Of a stretch of DNA of 23,037 nt, positions 1 through 8,700 are shown piece after piece. How positions within the stretch are numbered: the first letter of the stretch is position 1; each line of letters opens with the position of its first letter. The DNA lies in assembly GCF_000499385.1 (NCBI RefSeq), contig NW_013654461.1, forward strand, positions 1-23,037, given 5' to 3'. The position numbers and the translations under genes are program-made. Below the pieces are notes generated by a model. That model was not told the origin of the DNA. It ran no database searches and worked only from the letters and a program-made list of their open reading frames with translations. This DNA comes from Eimeria necatrix (lineage: Eukaryota > Apicomplexa > Conoidasida > Eucoccidiorida > Eimeriidae).

Positions 1-15
1 TTGAGCTAGACGCCC
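1..15 (-). tRNA. tRNA-Ala(AGC), partial at window edge
   Basis: These bases are the reverse complement of the first 15 nucleotides of the tRNA-Ala found complete at 149-221. The rest of the gene lies outside the window. The spacer that follows (16-148) is nearly the same as the spacer after the next copy, so this is the first visible unit of a 206-bp tandem array and not a random fragment. Confidence 0.85.
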
Positions 16-148
16 TCGACAAGGTCACTCTTCCCAAAAACTCTAGCGCGCAAAATGCTGTCTTGGCAGCCGCCACGGCTACCGCGTACGAAGGCCCACG
101 AAGCGTATTCAGTGTGCTGTGAAAACAAGGATGACTGGAAATGTAAAG

Positions 149-221
149 TGGACGACGAGGGTATCGATCCCTCTACCTCTCGCATGCTAAGCGAGCGCTC
201 TACCATTTGAGCTAGACGCCC
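149..221 (-). tRNA. tRNA-Ala(AGC), tandem-array copy
   Basis: A 73-nt cloverleaf reads on the minus strand. The D stem is GCTC/GAGC, the anticodon stem CTCGC/GCGAG encloses loop TTAGCAT with anticodon AGC, the variable loop has 5 nt, and the T stem is GAGGG/CCCTC. The acceptor stem carries G3-U70, the classic alanyl-tRNA synthetase identity pair, and discriminator A73, which supports Ala independently of the anticodon. Odd points are a U6-U67 mismatch and a T loop ATCGATA that begins with A instead of T. A run of four A on the plus strand at 122-125 gives a Pol III T-run about 25 nt past the 3' end. No CCA is encoded, as expected for a nuclear eukaryotic gene. Confidence 0.95.
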
Positions 222-354
222 TCGACAAGGTCACTCTTCCCAAAAACTCTAGCGCGCAAAATGCTGCCTTGGCAGCCGCCACGGCTAACACATACAAAGG
301 CTTACGAAGCGTATTCAGTGTGCCGTGGAAACAAGGACAGCTGGAATTGTGAAG

Positions 355-427
355 TGGACGACGAGGGTATCGATCCCTCTACCTCTCGCATGCTAAGCGA
401 GCGCTCTACCATTTGAGCTAGACGCCC
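355..427 (-). tRNA. tRNA-Ala(AGC), tandem-array copy
   Basis: This is an identical 73-nt gene exactly 206 bp from its neighbour at 149-221, on the same strand. It shares G3-U70, anticodon AGC, the U6-U67 mismatch and the A-starting T loop. Its 5' flank (plus-strand positions above 440) leaves the repeat sequence, so this is the array's boundary copy. Its 3' flank carries only AAA where the neighbouring unit has AAAA, so its Pol III terminator looks weaker. Confidence 0.95.
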
Positions 428-1017
428 CCGACAAGGTCACTCCTCACACAGATAAACACGCAATTGCACATCAATGATTCATATACTTTTTTATTACCCC
501 ATGATGTAGCTACTTCGATCAGTCTAAATATCAGGACTTTTTCGCGTATACTCACCTTGTTGGTGTTGTTCATATAGACGCGAATCTACTTGCTGAACTG
601 CACGTACGCCTATTTTACTGCTGGCAGATTCATATGCATATATGACGGCCGAAAGCGTCTTAAGATGCCCGTCGAACTTTTTCGTTTCTGCCTGTATCCA
701 CGGCCTAGCTTTCTCTGCCACCTACGCTCTTTACGCAGTAGTGTTTTGAGCTTGCTGAGTCACAGCGCCATACCACAGCGTTTGTCGCTTATTGTCTTTT
801 AGCTGCGCAGCTATTGTTCGTCAAACGTATGCATGTAGAGATATCTACTTATGCCTGCTTTACTTCCTTTTGAGCCTCCCCGCCAACTTTTACAAAGGGT
901 GGTCACTGCAGCAATGCCCTTTCGGGGAACTCTTCCCGCCAGTAGTTTTCGTGAAAACCGACGCACCAGCATCCAACCTTGGGTCGTACGCTGTAGGCCG
1001 TTTTAAGCATGGCTAAT
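428..1017. other. Intergenic, no gene seen
   Basis: This spacer separates the minus-strand tRNA array from the hairpin at 1018. Open frames here are short, begin at non-ATG codons and show no domain or biased composition. I see no tRNA, repeat or coding signal I can support. Confidence 0.5.
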
Positions 1018-1082
1018 AGCTACACTGCATGCAGGGGCCAGACATGATGTCTTCCCGTCCGGCCCCTGCGTGCAGTGTAGCT
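1018..1082. other. Strong inverted repeat (26-bp arms, 13-nt loop)
   Basis: The arms are 1018-1043 and 1057-1082 around a 13-nt loop. Comparing one arm with the reverse complement of the other leaves only two differences. Both become G-U wobbles if the minus strand is transcribed but A-C mismatches if the plus strand is. That asymmetry hints at a minus-strand RNA hairpin, but two sites are few. Each arm includes TGCATGCA or its one-base variant. Possible identities are a structured small RNA, a fold-back element, or a barrier or cruciform between opposed Pol III genes. It is too GC-rich and too far from any gene to be a normal mRNA feature. Confidence 0.85.
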
Positions 1083-1298
1083 GTCACAATACCGTGCTTC
1101 TCTGTTTTCTTCTGCTTTTGCCATTTCCATTTGCAGTGAATTCATTCATAGCGGGTATCTCTGGACACTTTTTGTTTTCTGTAGAGTGAAATATCTGTGT
1201 TACTTCATCTAGTATGCGTTCAACGCCCTGCTGCCAAGCCCTTCTGCAAATGTATGAATCAGCGAGTATATGGTATCGAAAAATAATAAGCCGCCGAA
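1083..1298. other. Upstream flank of tRNA-Ala copy 4
   Basis: This sequence has no open frame of note. It forms the 5' flank of the plus-strand tRNA at 1299 and shares no visible similarity with the array spacer at 16-148, so the dispersed copies do not belong to the 206-bp unit. Confidence 0.4.
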
Positions 1299-1371
1299 GG
1301 GCGTCTAGCTCAAATGGTAGAGCGCTCGCTTAGCATGCGAGAGGTAGAGGGATCGATACCCTCGTCGTCCA
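1299..1371 (+). tRNA. tRNA-Ala(AGC), dispersed copy
   Basis: The mature sequence matches the array copies, now on the plus strand: anticodon AGC in loop TTAGCAT, G3-U70, A73, the U6-U67 mismatch and T loop ATCGATA. A TTTT Pol III terminator lies at 1389-1392, 18 nt after the gene. The flanks differ from those of the array, so the gene spread without its spacer or the spacer has since diverged. Confidence 0.95.
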
Positions 1372-2096
1372 CTCCCGTTGTGCTTAACTTTTGCGCAAAA
1401 CTGTTTGCAGAGGAATCATAGAACAGATATAACAGTTGCTGCATTGTGAGCAACCCCCTGCGCTGCTGATGCAGCCTCATCGCTTCCTTCGGGCACTTAC
1501 CTTGTCGTCATTGCTTCTATAATTTGTCTTTCTTTTGCTAGCGCTGCTGCCACTCAATTCCCGCAAGAGACTGCGGCTCTCCTACAAGTGCATCGAGCGC
1601 ACTTTGTGTAGCGACGATGGTGTGGATTCATTACCTGAAAACGATGCCACCAGCGCCTCTACCTCTCCACTGCTTAGCCGGCGATCCAGCATATGGGCAA
1701 AACACGATACCCAAATCGTTTGTTTTTATATATAAATGCGGCAAGACAAACTGCCTTGCATAATCTATTCGAGTATGCGCACATGCGAGCAATTCTACTG
1801 GTGAAAACAAGTAGCCCGTCTCACTGTCTTAGGGAACTGTGTATGGGCATAATTGCCCGCAACTCTATGTGTGTGTTCTGAGTCTTCCAAGCCAAAGCAC
1901 TACCAAGTGACCAACCCTAAATATGGAACACGCCAACACTCCTCCCGAGGCCTTCATTCTCCATTGTAAATGTGAATTACTGTAAATTCTACAGGTTTTC
2001 TACCGTTTAAAGCTGGTTTCTTTTCTTCTGAGCGTATATATGAAAATTGTTGTTGTAGTAATCGCACTGTGGCTAGCAAGAAGGGGGTACTAGCGC
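1372..2096. other. Intergenic between two tRNA-Ala genes
   Basis: Only the TTTT terminator of the upstream tRNA is recognisable here. The longest frames (about 65 codons near 1535-1735) begin at a non-ATG codon and show no domain. A single AACCCTAAA at 1913-1921 matches the apicomplexan-type telomere repeat in sequence but is not repeated. Confidence 0.5.
1389..1392 (+). terminator. Pol III T-run of tRNA-Ala copy 4
   Basis: This is the first run of four T after the tRNA ending at 1371, the usual RNA polymerase III stop signal. Confidence 0.6.
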
Positions 2097-2169
2097 GGGC
2101 GTCTAGCTCAAATGGTAGAGCGCTCGCTTAGCATGCGAGAGGTAGAGGGATCGATACCCTCGTCGTACA
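2097..2169 (+). tRNA. tRNA-Ala(AGC), variant acceptor stem
   Basis: The gene is the same as the other copies through the T stem, but the 3' acceptor strand reads GTCGTAC and not GTCGTCC. Position 71 is therefore A and mispairs with G2, on top of the U6-U67 mismatch shared by all copies. G3-U70 and A73 remain. A TTTTT run at 2172-2176 follows immediately. Two mismatches in seven acceptor pairs make this copy a candidate tRNA pseudogene or a poorly charged variant. Confidence 0.88.
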
Positions 2170-2171
2170 TG

Positions 2172-2176
2172 TTTTT
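2172..2176 (+). terminator. Pol III T-run of tRNA-Ala copy 5
   Basis: Five consecutive T lie two bases past the tRNA 3' end, a strong RNA polymerase III terminator. Confidence 0.7.
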
Positions 2177-2710
2177 GAAGTGCATCGATTACTTCCCATG
2201 CATTCTTGCCTTTGAAAAATACAAATATAAAACAGTTGTCCTTTAAAAATTTCAGCTTCTGCATCTTCTGAGAGTGGAACGGACAGTAGTCCATTATGCC
2301 AAGCTCTGCGGCCTCTGTCCAGCCACTGCATGCATCAAAGTCTGGAGTTGGTTGGCTTCTCTCTGAGCAGAACGGCAAATACAACCACGTCTTCTGTTTA
2401 ATTGCAAATTAAATAAAGGAGCAGAAGGTGGATTTTTTCTTATTTCACTTAAATCCCTCTTCTTTGCTACGGCGGCGCCGCCTGCAGCCCACATTTGCCC
2501 CTGGGGAGAATACTTGCGGCTAACCAGGCGAAGAGACGCTCCTTTCGGCATTTTTGTCTTGCCTGTACCGATATATCTCGTCAGTGGGGCTGCGAGTCTG
2601 TGACCTGTGAAGCCAGACCGGTCCCAGGAGAGGCTCATTCCCGCTGCTGCTACCGTTGCTGCCGCAGCTGCGGGCAGCGAAAAAGCGTCTCTTTGAAAAG
2701 AGCACCGAAG
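2177..2710. other. Intergenic, upstream of a putative membrane-protein gene
   Basis: Overlapping frames occur on both strands (for example minus 2294-2638), but most begin at non-ATG codons and none has a recognisable domain. TGCATGCA is present at 2327-2334. I take this as the promoter and 5' leader region of the plus-strand gene that may start at 2711. Confidence 0.35.
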
Positions 2711-4079
2711 ATGGCGTTTGCTGGGGCCTCGCGGGCCTTCTGCAGCTGTGCAGGGAGGAGCCTCTTGAGGTGGTCAGTCAGCCCCCGAGAAGCCACATTG
2801 TTTCTTTCTTGCCTGCTCCTCCCTGTCAAGGCTGTACACGTGTTTGCCATCAGCCACAGGTCTACATGTCCGCGCAAATATGGGTGCAATTTTCTGCTGC
2901 TTTTGTAGTGTACAGACGGCTGCATGCGCTGCAGTTTATCCGTGCTGCTTGGTTTCATCTTTGGGGCTTGTTAAGTGGGGATGTGCTCAGGTCAGCAGTG
3001 GACCTCAGCCTATCAAGGACTCGTTTCCTTTCAAAGGTGCGTTGCTGCTGTTGTCTCATTTGCGCTGCTCCTGCTCCCTTGGTTTCTGCTTTTCTATCAG
3101 TGTGTGTGTCTTCGTGCCAGGTCTTTGTCGCCGCAAGCCCCTGCCTGCCCCCGCTTTGTTTGCCTGCCTTTATTCCACTTATCTTCACTTTTGTCTGTGC
3201 CTCTCTTCTTTCTCTTCTTATGCTTTCTTTGTTGCATGTGCCGCCGCCGTTCCCATTTCAGCCTCTTTTCACCGTTTGTGGATGGGCAGTCTGTAAATGC
3301 ATCCATATACTCCCCTCCTGATCAGTTCAGTTACTTTTCACCTTTGAAGTTCATTTGCGTTTCATACAGGGCCCTGCGGCCTGCTCGTTGGTGCCTTCCA
3401 GGGCAGCCGCAGCAGCATGCTTCAGCAGCAGCTCCCGGGTCCCCTTGGGAGGCTCTCCGGGTCTCCCCCTTGAGGGGGCCCCCCAGGGGCCTCGGGGACT
3501 CCAAGGGGGACTGCCCGGCCACAGCGGAGGAGAGCCTGTTCTCTCACTTGCTGCTCCGCCGAGGCGCACACGTCCGGGTCTGTTTCCATCTGTGTTTGCT
3601 ATAGAGTTTCTGGCGCCTTTGAAAATGGTCAATTTTGCCATCCAGTATCTTTTGTCTTTCCGATTTTACTTCATATTCATGGCCCGCACCACTTTCCAGG
3701 TGAGGGCTCAGGCCGAGGCAGCCAGTCCCCAGAGTCCGCGCCACAGGCCTTCAGTCGCTGCAGAAATAGGGCAGAGGCTTCTGCATGCAGAGGCTTATGT
3801 GGGGGCACAAGAGTTCAGCGAGGCTAGGCACTTTTGCCCAAGGGGAGGTTTGGGGGTTTAAGACCCAGGGGATCTGCTTGTTTGCGTGTGTAGGCTGTGC
3901 GCCCTTTGCTGGCGTTTAGCGTGTTTGGTGAGGTGATGAAGATGGTCTTGGCGACGATGAGCTCCAGTTTGTTTTCTTTCCTCTTTTCGTTCGTGCTCGC
4001 CTTTGAGGTCCTTTACTTCTTTCTGCAGTGCTACATCAGCTACACTTTCCTCACCATGTTCTTCACCGTCATGTTTTAG
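2711..4079 (+). CDS. Putative multi-exon small membrane protein, exons partly resolved
   Basis: This is not a family I recognise. An ATG at 2711 in good context (GAAGATGG) opens an Arg/Ser/Ala-rich, acid-free N-terminus resembling a mitochondrial presequence (MAFAGASRAFCSCAGRSLLR), followed by a possible GAG|GT donor at 2770. A second coding-looking block (about 2860-3036, after CCACAG, ending AAAG|GTGCGT) is aromatic-rich. Two 3' exons are clearer: 3605-3699 (acceptor CTATAG, donor CCAG|GTGAGG) and 3894-4079 (acceptor GTGTAG), joined in phase 0. They encode hydrophobic segments and end FFTVMF with TAG at 4077-4079. Phases between the first blocks and 3605 do not fit without another exon, perhaps starting at the CATACAG acceptor near 3370. 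The product would be a small protein with about three membrane spans. Mitochondrial location is inference only. Confidence 0.38.
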
Positions 4080-4399
4080 TTGCTTTCATGGAAACTTCAA
4101 GCTGCGGGCATTGAAGCATGCGCAGGCGCATGCGTGCATAGCTGCATGCATTCATGATGGTACAGGAACCCCCGAGGGGCTTCTCTGGGAGGCCACAGGG
4201 ACGGTTTTTGGAGGGGCGTGAACGGCCGCTGTTGCGGCAGCCGCAGCAGCTGCTGCTGCTGCAGAGACTTGCAGGCAACTGCATTCACTGTTTTCACTTC
4301 ACTGCTTTTTCGTTGCTCTGCTGGCCCGTAGCCCTCCAGCCAAAGTGAAAACTAGAAGACATCGAAGTTTTTCCAACGTAGCGTTTGAGGTCCACGGCT
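4080..4399. other. Intergenic with GCATGC palindromes
   Basis: A near-perfect palindrome of 8-bp arms (GCATGCGC/GCGCATGC) lies at 4116-4133 and a TGCATGCA at 4143-4150, followed by a short GAGGGGC block and a CAGCAGCTGCTGCTGC run. No convincing gene is present. It is probably the 3' flank of the gene ending at 4079 and of minus-strand coding signal further right. Confidence 0.4.
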
Positions 4400-5171
4400 T
4401 TACAATAGCCAACACGCAAGGTAGCGAAATACACGTATTTTTCTTTGCTGCACACCTGAGACATGAGGAACAAGGGGTTCCTGCTGCAGCAAGCTGCTGC
4501 AGATTGTGAACCTGCGCTTTAGTTGGCTGTTCAACACGCCGATGCTGCTGCCGCCGCAGCTCCCGCTGCGGTTGCTTTGCTGGTCGGCTGTTGCTGCTGC
4601 ATTCTCCCTGACCAACTCTAACTCATTACTTCAGAGCCGCCAGCTGCCTACTTGCAGCTGCTGGGAGCGCCTCAGCTCACTGGGGCTACTGCGTGAAGCT
4701 GCTGCAGGAGGGTTGGTCACCTGCTGCTGGTACTGTTGCAGCGGAACTTCCGCCACTGTTTTGGGCTGGACCCCCAAAGTGTACATAAGTAGGCTTTGCA
4801 CGGGAGTGCTTGGGTCTAGCGTGAACGCCTCGGTGGCTCCTTGCTTGTTGCTGCTGCTGCTTCCCACCGCTACTTCCTGGTACGATTTTCTGGTACGCTC
4901 AGCCGCTAATGCACACGATGCTGCCAACTAGTAGATCGTGCACAAACGCCTGAACACAGCCTTGTGACGAAGGAGTAACTTTTATGCTACGGCAAACAGG
5001 AGGAAGTCGAAACGGTGACCCAGCAATTGCTGCTATGGCTGCTGCTGCTGGTGGCCCCGTCACTGCCAGGTAGGTTCCAGCTCGCCCTACCGGTCTGTCT
5101 TTGGCCGCCTCACTGCAGCAGCAGCCTACGCAGGCAGCGGCAGCAGACTGTGCGTTCTTAATATGTGCCAC
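4400..5171 (-). CDS. Possible minus-strand Gln/Ser/Ala-rich exons, unresolved
   Basis: Three adjacent minus-strand frames (4899-5171, 4631-4927, 4400-4615) have mixed, protein-like composition with Gln, Ser and Ala tracts. The opposite strand reads as Leu/Cys-rich sequence, the usual antisense appearance in CAG-rich genomes. None begins with ATG, and I could not find phase-consistent splice sites joining them. They may be exons of one gene downstream of, and codirectional with, the kinase, or a decayed gene. No domain is recognised. Confidence 0.27.
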
Positions 5172-5741
5172 AGGGGAACACAGGTAGAAGGCTTATTTTA
5201 CGAAGAACAAAGAGAAGCCCAAACCTGATGTAAGAGGGCGGGGCCTCCGCGTCAAGCTCTGTAACGCCCTAGAGGCGACCTCTGATGTTTGAGTGCGAGG
5301 CGCCTTTAAGAGAACCCAAACTTCGGTGGGATTGCATGTGTAGAGGGGAGCTTACCCCTGAACCAGTGTACGTACCCTTTGGGGGCCTCAGGAGTAATAG
5401 TACGAACCACCAAGATAGTTCTCACGCAGGTCAATAAGGTCTTCGCATACGGTGAGCCTTGTATAAGGGCTACTATGGGCCCTTCTGTAGGACCTCATAT
5501 TAGCTGGTCGCGGGACCAATGACATGGTCATTATGCTACCCTCTTCATAAATAGAGAAGAAACTTAAGGCACGTCCCTGTGGGCGTCTCAGTCAGTCTTA
5601 AAGGCTCTCAGGACAGATTTCTGGAGGCACCGAAGACGCTCACTGGGGGCATCCGTTGCCCCCGACCGCGCTAATGTGTGAATGCATGCTGCAAATGCTC
5701 AGAGCTGGCGCCTGCGCAGGCCCCCTGCTAAGTTTGCTAGT
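5172..5741. other. Non-coding stretch with repeated small dyads
   Basis: This stretch carries no long frame on either strand and, unlike both neighbours, almost no CAG/CTG repeats. Short hairpin-forming pairs follow one another: AGGGG/CCCCT near 5345-5360, AAGGGC/GCCCTT near 5466-5485 and AATGAC/GTCATT near 5519-5533. It lies just past the 3' end of the minus-strand kinase gene. I do not recognise rRNA, SRP, RNase P or spliceosomal RNA signatures. It could be a 3' UTR, a decayed element or an unassigned structured RNA. Confidence 0.4.
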
Positions 5742-8700
5742 TCAGGGGGCCTTAATGCCATCTATATATCTCCCTGGGGTAAGGAAAGGATGCTCGAGCA
5801 GCTGTGCTGCTGTCCATCTTTTGCAAGGATCAATCTGGAGCATTTTTGAGACGAAGTCGACAAACAGGTCATCGCTGCAGCGCAGGCGCTGGCGGAGGCT
5901 GGTGCGTTTGGGAATGAAGAAACGAATGACGCGGCTGTTGTTGCTGCTGCCGCTGCCGCTGGTGCTGCTGGGATGCCTTGGGCTGCCGCCTTGCCTGGAT
6001 CGCAGGTGGTCCTGCACAAGGTTCAGCAGCGTGTCTTCTGGGGGCCTCATGTCCAGGCTGACGGAGGGTTGCTGCTGCATGTTGTTGCTCTGCTGCTTAA
6101 ATTCTTGCGCATTTGAAATGTGATCTATGAAGGAGTACAGGAAACCCTCAGGGTCCAACAGTTGGTGCTTCACGGGGCTGCTGCGGGCCATGTAGCTGGG
6201 GAGGGGCCCCAAGAGGCCCACCATCTTGGCCAGCAGAGAAGGGACAGTGTAGCAGCCCAGCAGCATGTCTCCAGTCCAGAGTTCGTACACTATGCACCCC
6301 AGACTCCATATGTCTATTTGCTGACAGTAAGGCAACTCCAAAAGCACCTCGGGAGCACGGTAGGAGCGCGACTGCGTGTACACAACGAGCTCATCACTGG
6401 TGAAACAGCAATTGCCGAAGTCTATCACCTTTACCCTAAAGAGGTCCAACAGGTCGGACTCAAATCCGCTGCTGCCACCGCTGCCGCTGCCGCTATTGCT
6501 GTGCGCGTTGGTCATTGTTGCTTGCGGCTGTGGCTGTCTTTGGAGCTGCTGCTTGCGCTTCTGCGCCTTCGCCAGCGGCCCTGTGAATACTGCCAGGATA
6601 TTCTCCGGCTTGAGGTCTCCGTGTATGATGTGCAGCTGGTGTATGAACTTGAGGGCCAGAAGCACATCTCTCGCGGCAATTTGGATGCGGCCCAAGGACC
6701 AAAAGGACGGCTCCCTGTGCCTTTTCAAGACCGTGCTGAAGGTGTACAGATCCTCATCTAGCAACTCCGTCACCAACACTACGTGGCCGCTCACGTACAT
6801 GTAGTCCAGAAGCCGCAGGAAACGGTACTCGTCAGGGTCCCCATTAGCCAGAAGCAAGCGCAAGACAGACGCCTCGTCAAGCGACTGATCCAGAAACTCC
6901 TTTTCGTTCTTCATCACCTGAAGCGAGCAACAGCAGCAGAGGCAGCAGGGCTGACGGCAGGGGCCCCAACAGCAAGTGCAGGGGTTCTGGATACAGCGGC
7001 TGCACCGGGTAGGCTGGAAGGAGCAAAATGTAGGCAGCACCAGCTCGCAACAGCTGATGACCTCTCCGTGGCCGCTGCTGCTGTTGGCGCTGTTGCCGAT
7101 ACAGCGTAGGCGTTCTGCAGCTGCAAGAGGCTGCCTGCTGCTGCTGCAGCAGCAGCAGATCTGAATCAAAGTAAAGGCAAAAAAGGCAGTTGCTGCTTCT
7201 CACCTTAAGGCAAACTCGTTGCCCCGTACATTCGTCTATGCCCTGAAGACAGCGCGAGAACGCGGCCGCTCCCACCTGCAAGAAACAGCGCCACAGCCGG
7301 ATCTATAAGCCCAGAAAAACCCCTGAAGTTTAGGAGCTTCACACAGCTAAAAAGCAGCAACAGCTTTCAATATTTAAAGCAGCCGCACCAGCGGGAGCAG
7401 CCATAACAGCAGCAGCAACAACAGCAGCAATACAAGCAGCGAGAACTCCAGCAGAAGCCAAGGCTGCAGCGGCCGTACCTCATGCTGCACCCTGTATCTG
7501 CCAGCTAGAAGGGCCCCCGAGGGCAGGACCATTTCCTTGTGGGGATCGGCTCCCGTGCTGTTTCTTTTGAAAATAACTTTCAGGCTGAAGCAATCATATA
7601 CCACCGACTCGTCTGCAGCAGAACCCCCCGGAGGGGCCCCCAAGCCTCTGCGAAGGCACCTCACGCGGCACTGCCTGGGATATGCAGGGTCTGGGGAAGG
7701 AGGATAGCAGGCAAGAGAGAGTGCTGCTGCAGCACGAGCCTGCTGCCGCTGCTGGAACCGCTGTTTGTCTCCGTCGCAGTACGTTTCCTCCCACGTCCTC
7801 GCTGCGATGTAGGCCTCCTGCTGCTGCCGCTCAAGCTGCTCCTGCTGCTGCTGAACGTCTGCGAGCTTCCCTGCCTCTGCTGCAGCCGCACTCTGCTCCT
7901 GCATGCCGCAGCCAGCCAGCTCATCCTCAGACGACACCGCAGGACACTCTTCTGGGGATTTTGCTGCTTCTGGTGCTGTTGCAGCTGCTGCTTTTGTTGC
8001 AGGCTGGCTGCTGCAGCTGCTCCGCTGGGCGTCCACGACGTCTCCTAGGCCGAAAATCCTTCCGTAGTCTGCTGAAGCCTGCTGCTGCTGCTGCTGCTGC
8101 TCTTCCTGCAGCTGGAGCTGCTCTGTGGGCTTCGTCCGCGGCTGCTCGTGCTGCTTCACAATGTCTGACTTTTCCGCTGCTGAATCTGCAGACAGCGCTC
8201 CGAAAGTAGGGGGGCCCCCGAATGCCGGTGACGAGGGACGGCTTGTGGCTCTGCTGCCGCGACCGCTGCTGCTGCTGCCGCAGCTAGCTTCATCCCCGAG
8301 CCTGAACAAGCTATGTTTGTTTGCTGCAGCAGTAGCTGCAGGAGAAAGACTAGCAGCGCGAGTTACTGAAGATGGACTCAGCGTTGGCTGCTCCTGCCGC
8401 ACCTCCTGCTGCGGCTGTTGCTGTTGCTGCGGTAGTTGACTCTGTTCAGCAGCAGCAGCAGAAGCTGCTGCTGCCGCTGCTGCAGCAGCCATCTCCAGTC
8501 TGGCCCCCACAACATCCACTGCAGGCTCCACCCCAAGTGCGAACAAAGGATGCATACCCTCTGAGTGGGGGGCCCCCCACGAGGGGCCCCCCAGCGGTGC
8601 CCCACAGAAAGCTGCAAGGAATTCCGCCTGTGTCATATCTACTGGGGTGTAGCCTGGATCTGTGTCTTCAGTGTATTCATCGTTAGCATCATATTCAGGC

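Larger units (their letters stand above)
16..427. repeat. 206-bp tandem repeat unit carrying tRNA-Ala
   Basis: The tRNA 5' ends at 15, 221 and 427 are spaced by exactly 206 bp. The spacers between genes (16-148 and 222-354) align along their whole length with scattered substitutions, for example a shared block beginning TCGACAAGGTCACTCTTCCC. The duplication therefore includes spacer as well as the gene. The array continues off the left edge. Confidence 0.93.

Noticed and set aside
1913..1921. AACCCTAAA as a possible telomerase RNA template or interstitial telomere repeat
   Set aside because: Only one short match occurs, with no tandem copies and no recognisable telomerase RNA structure. A nine-base match can arise by chance in a window of this size.
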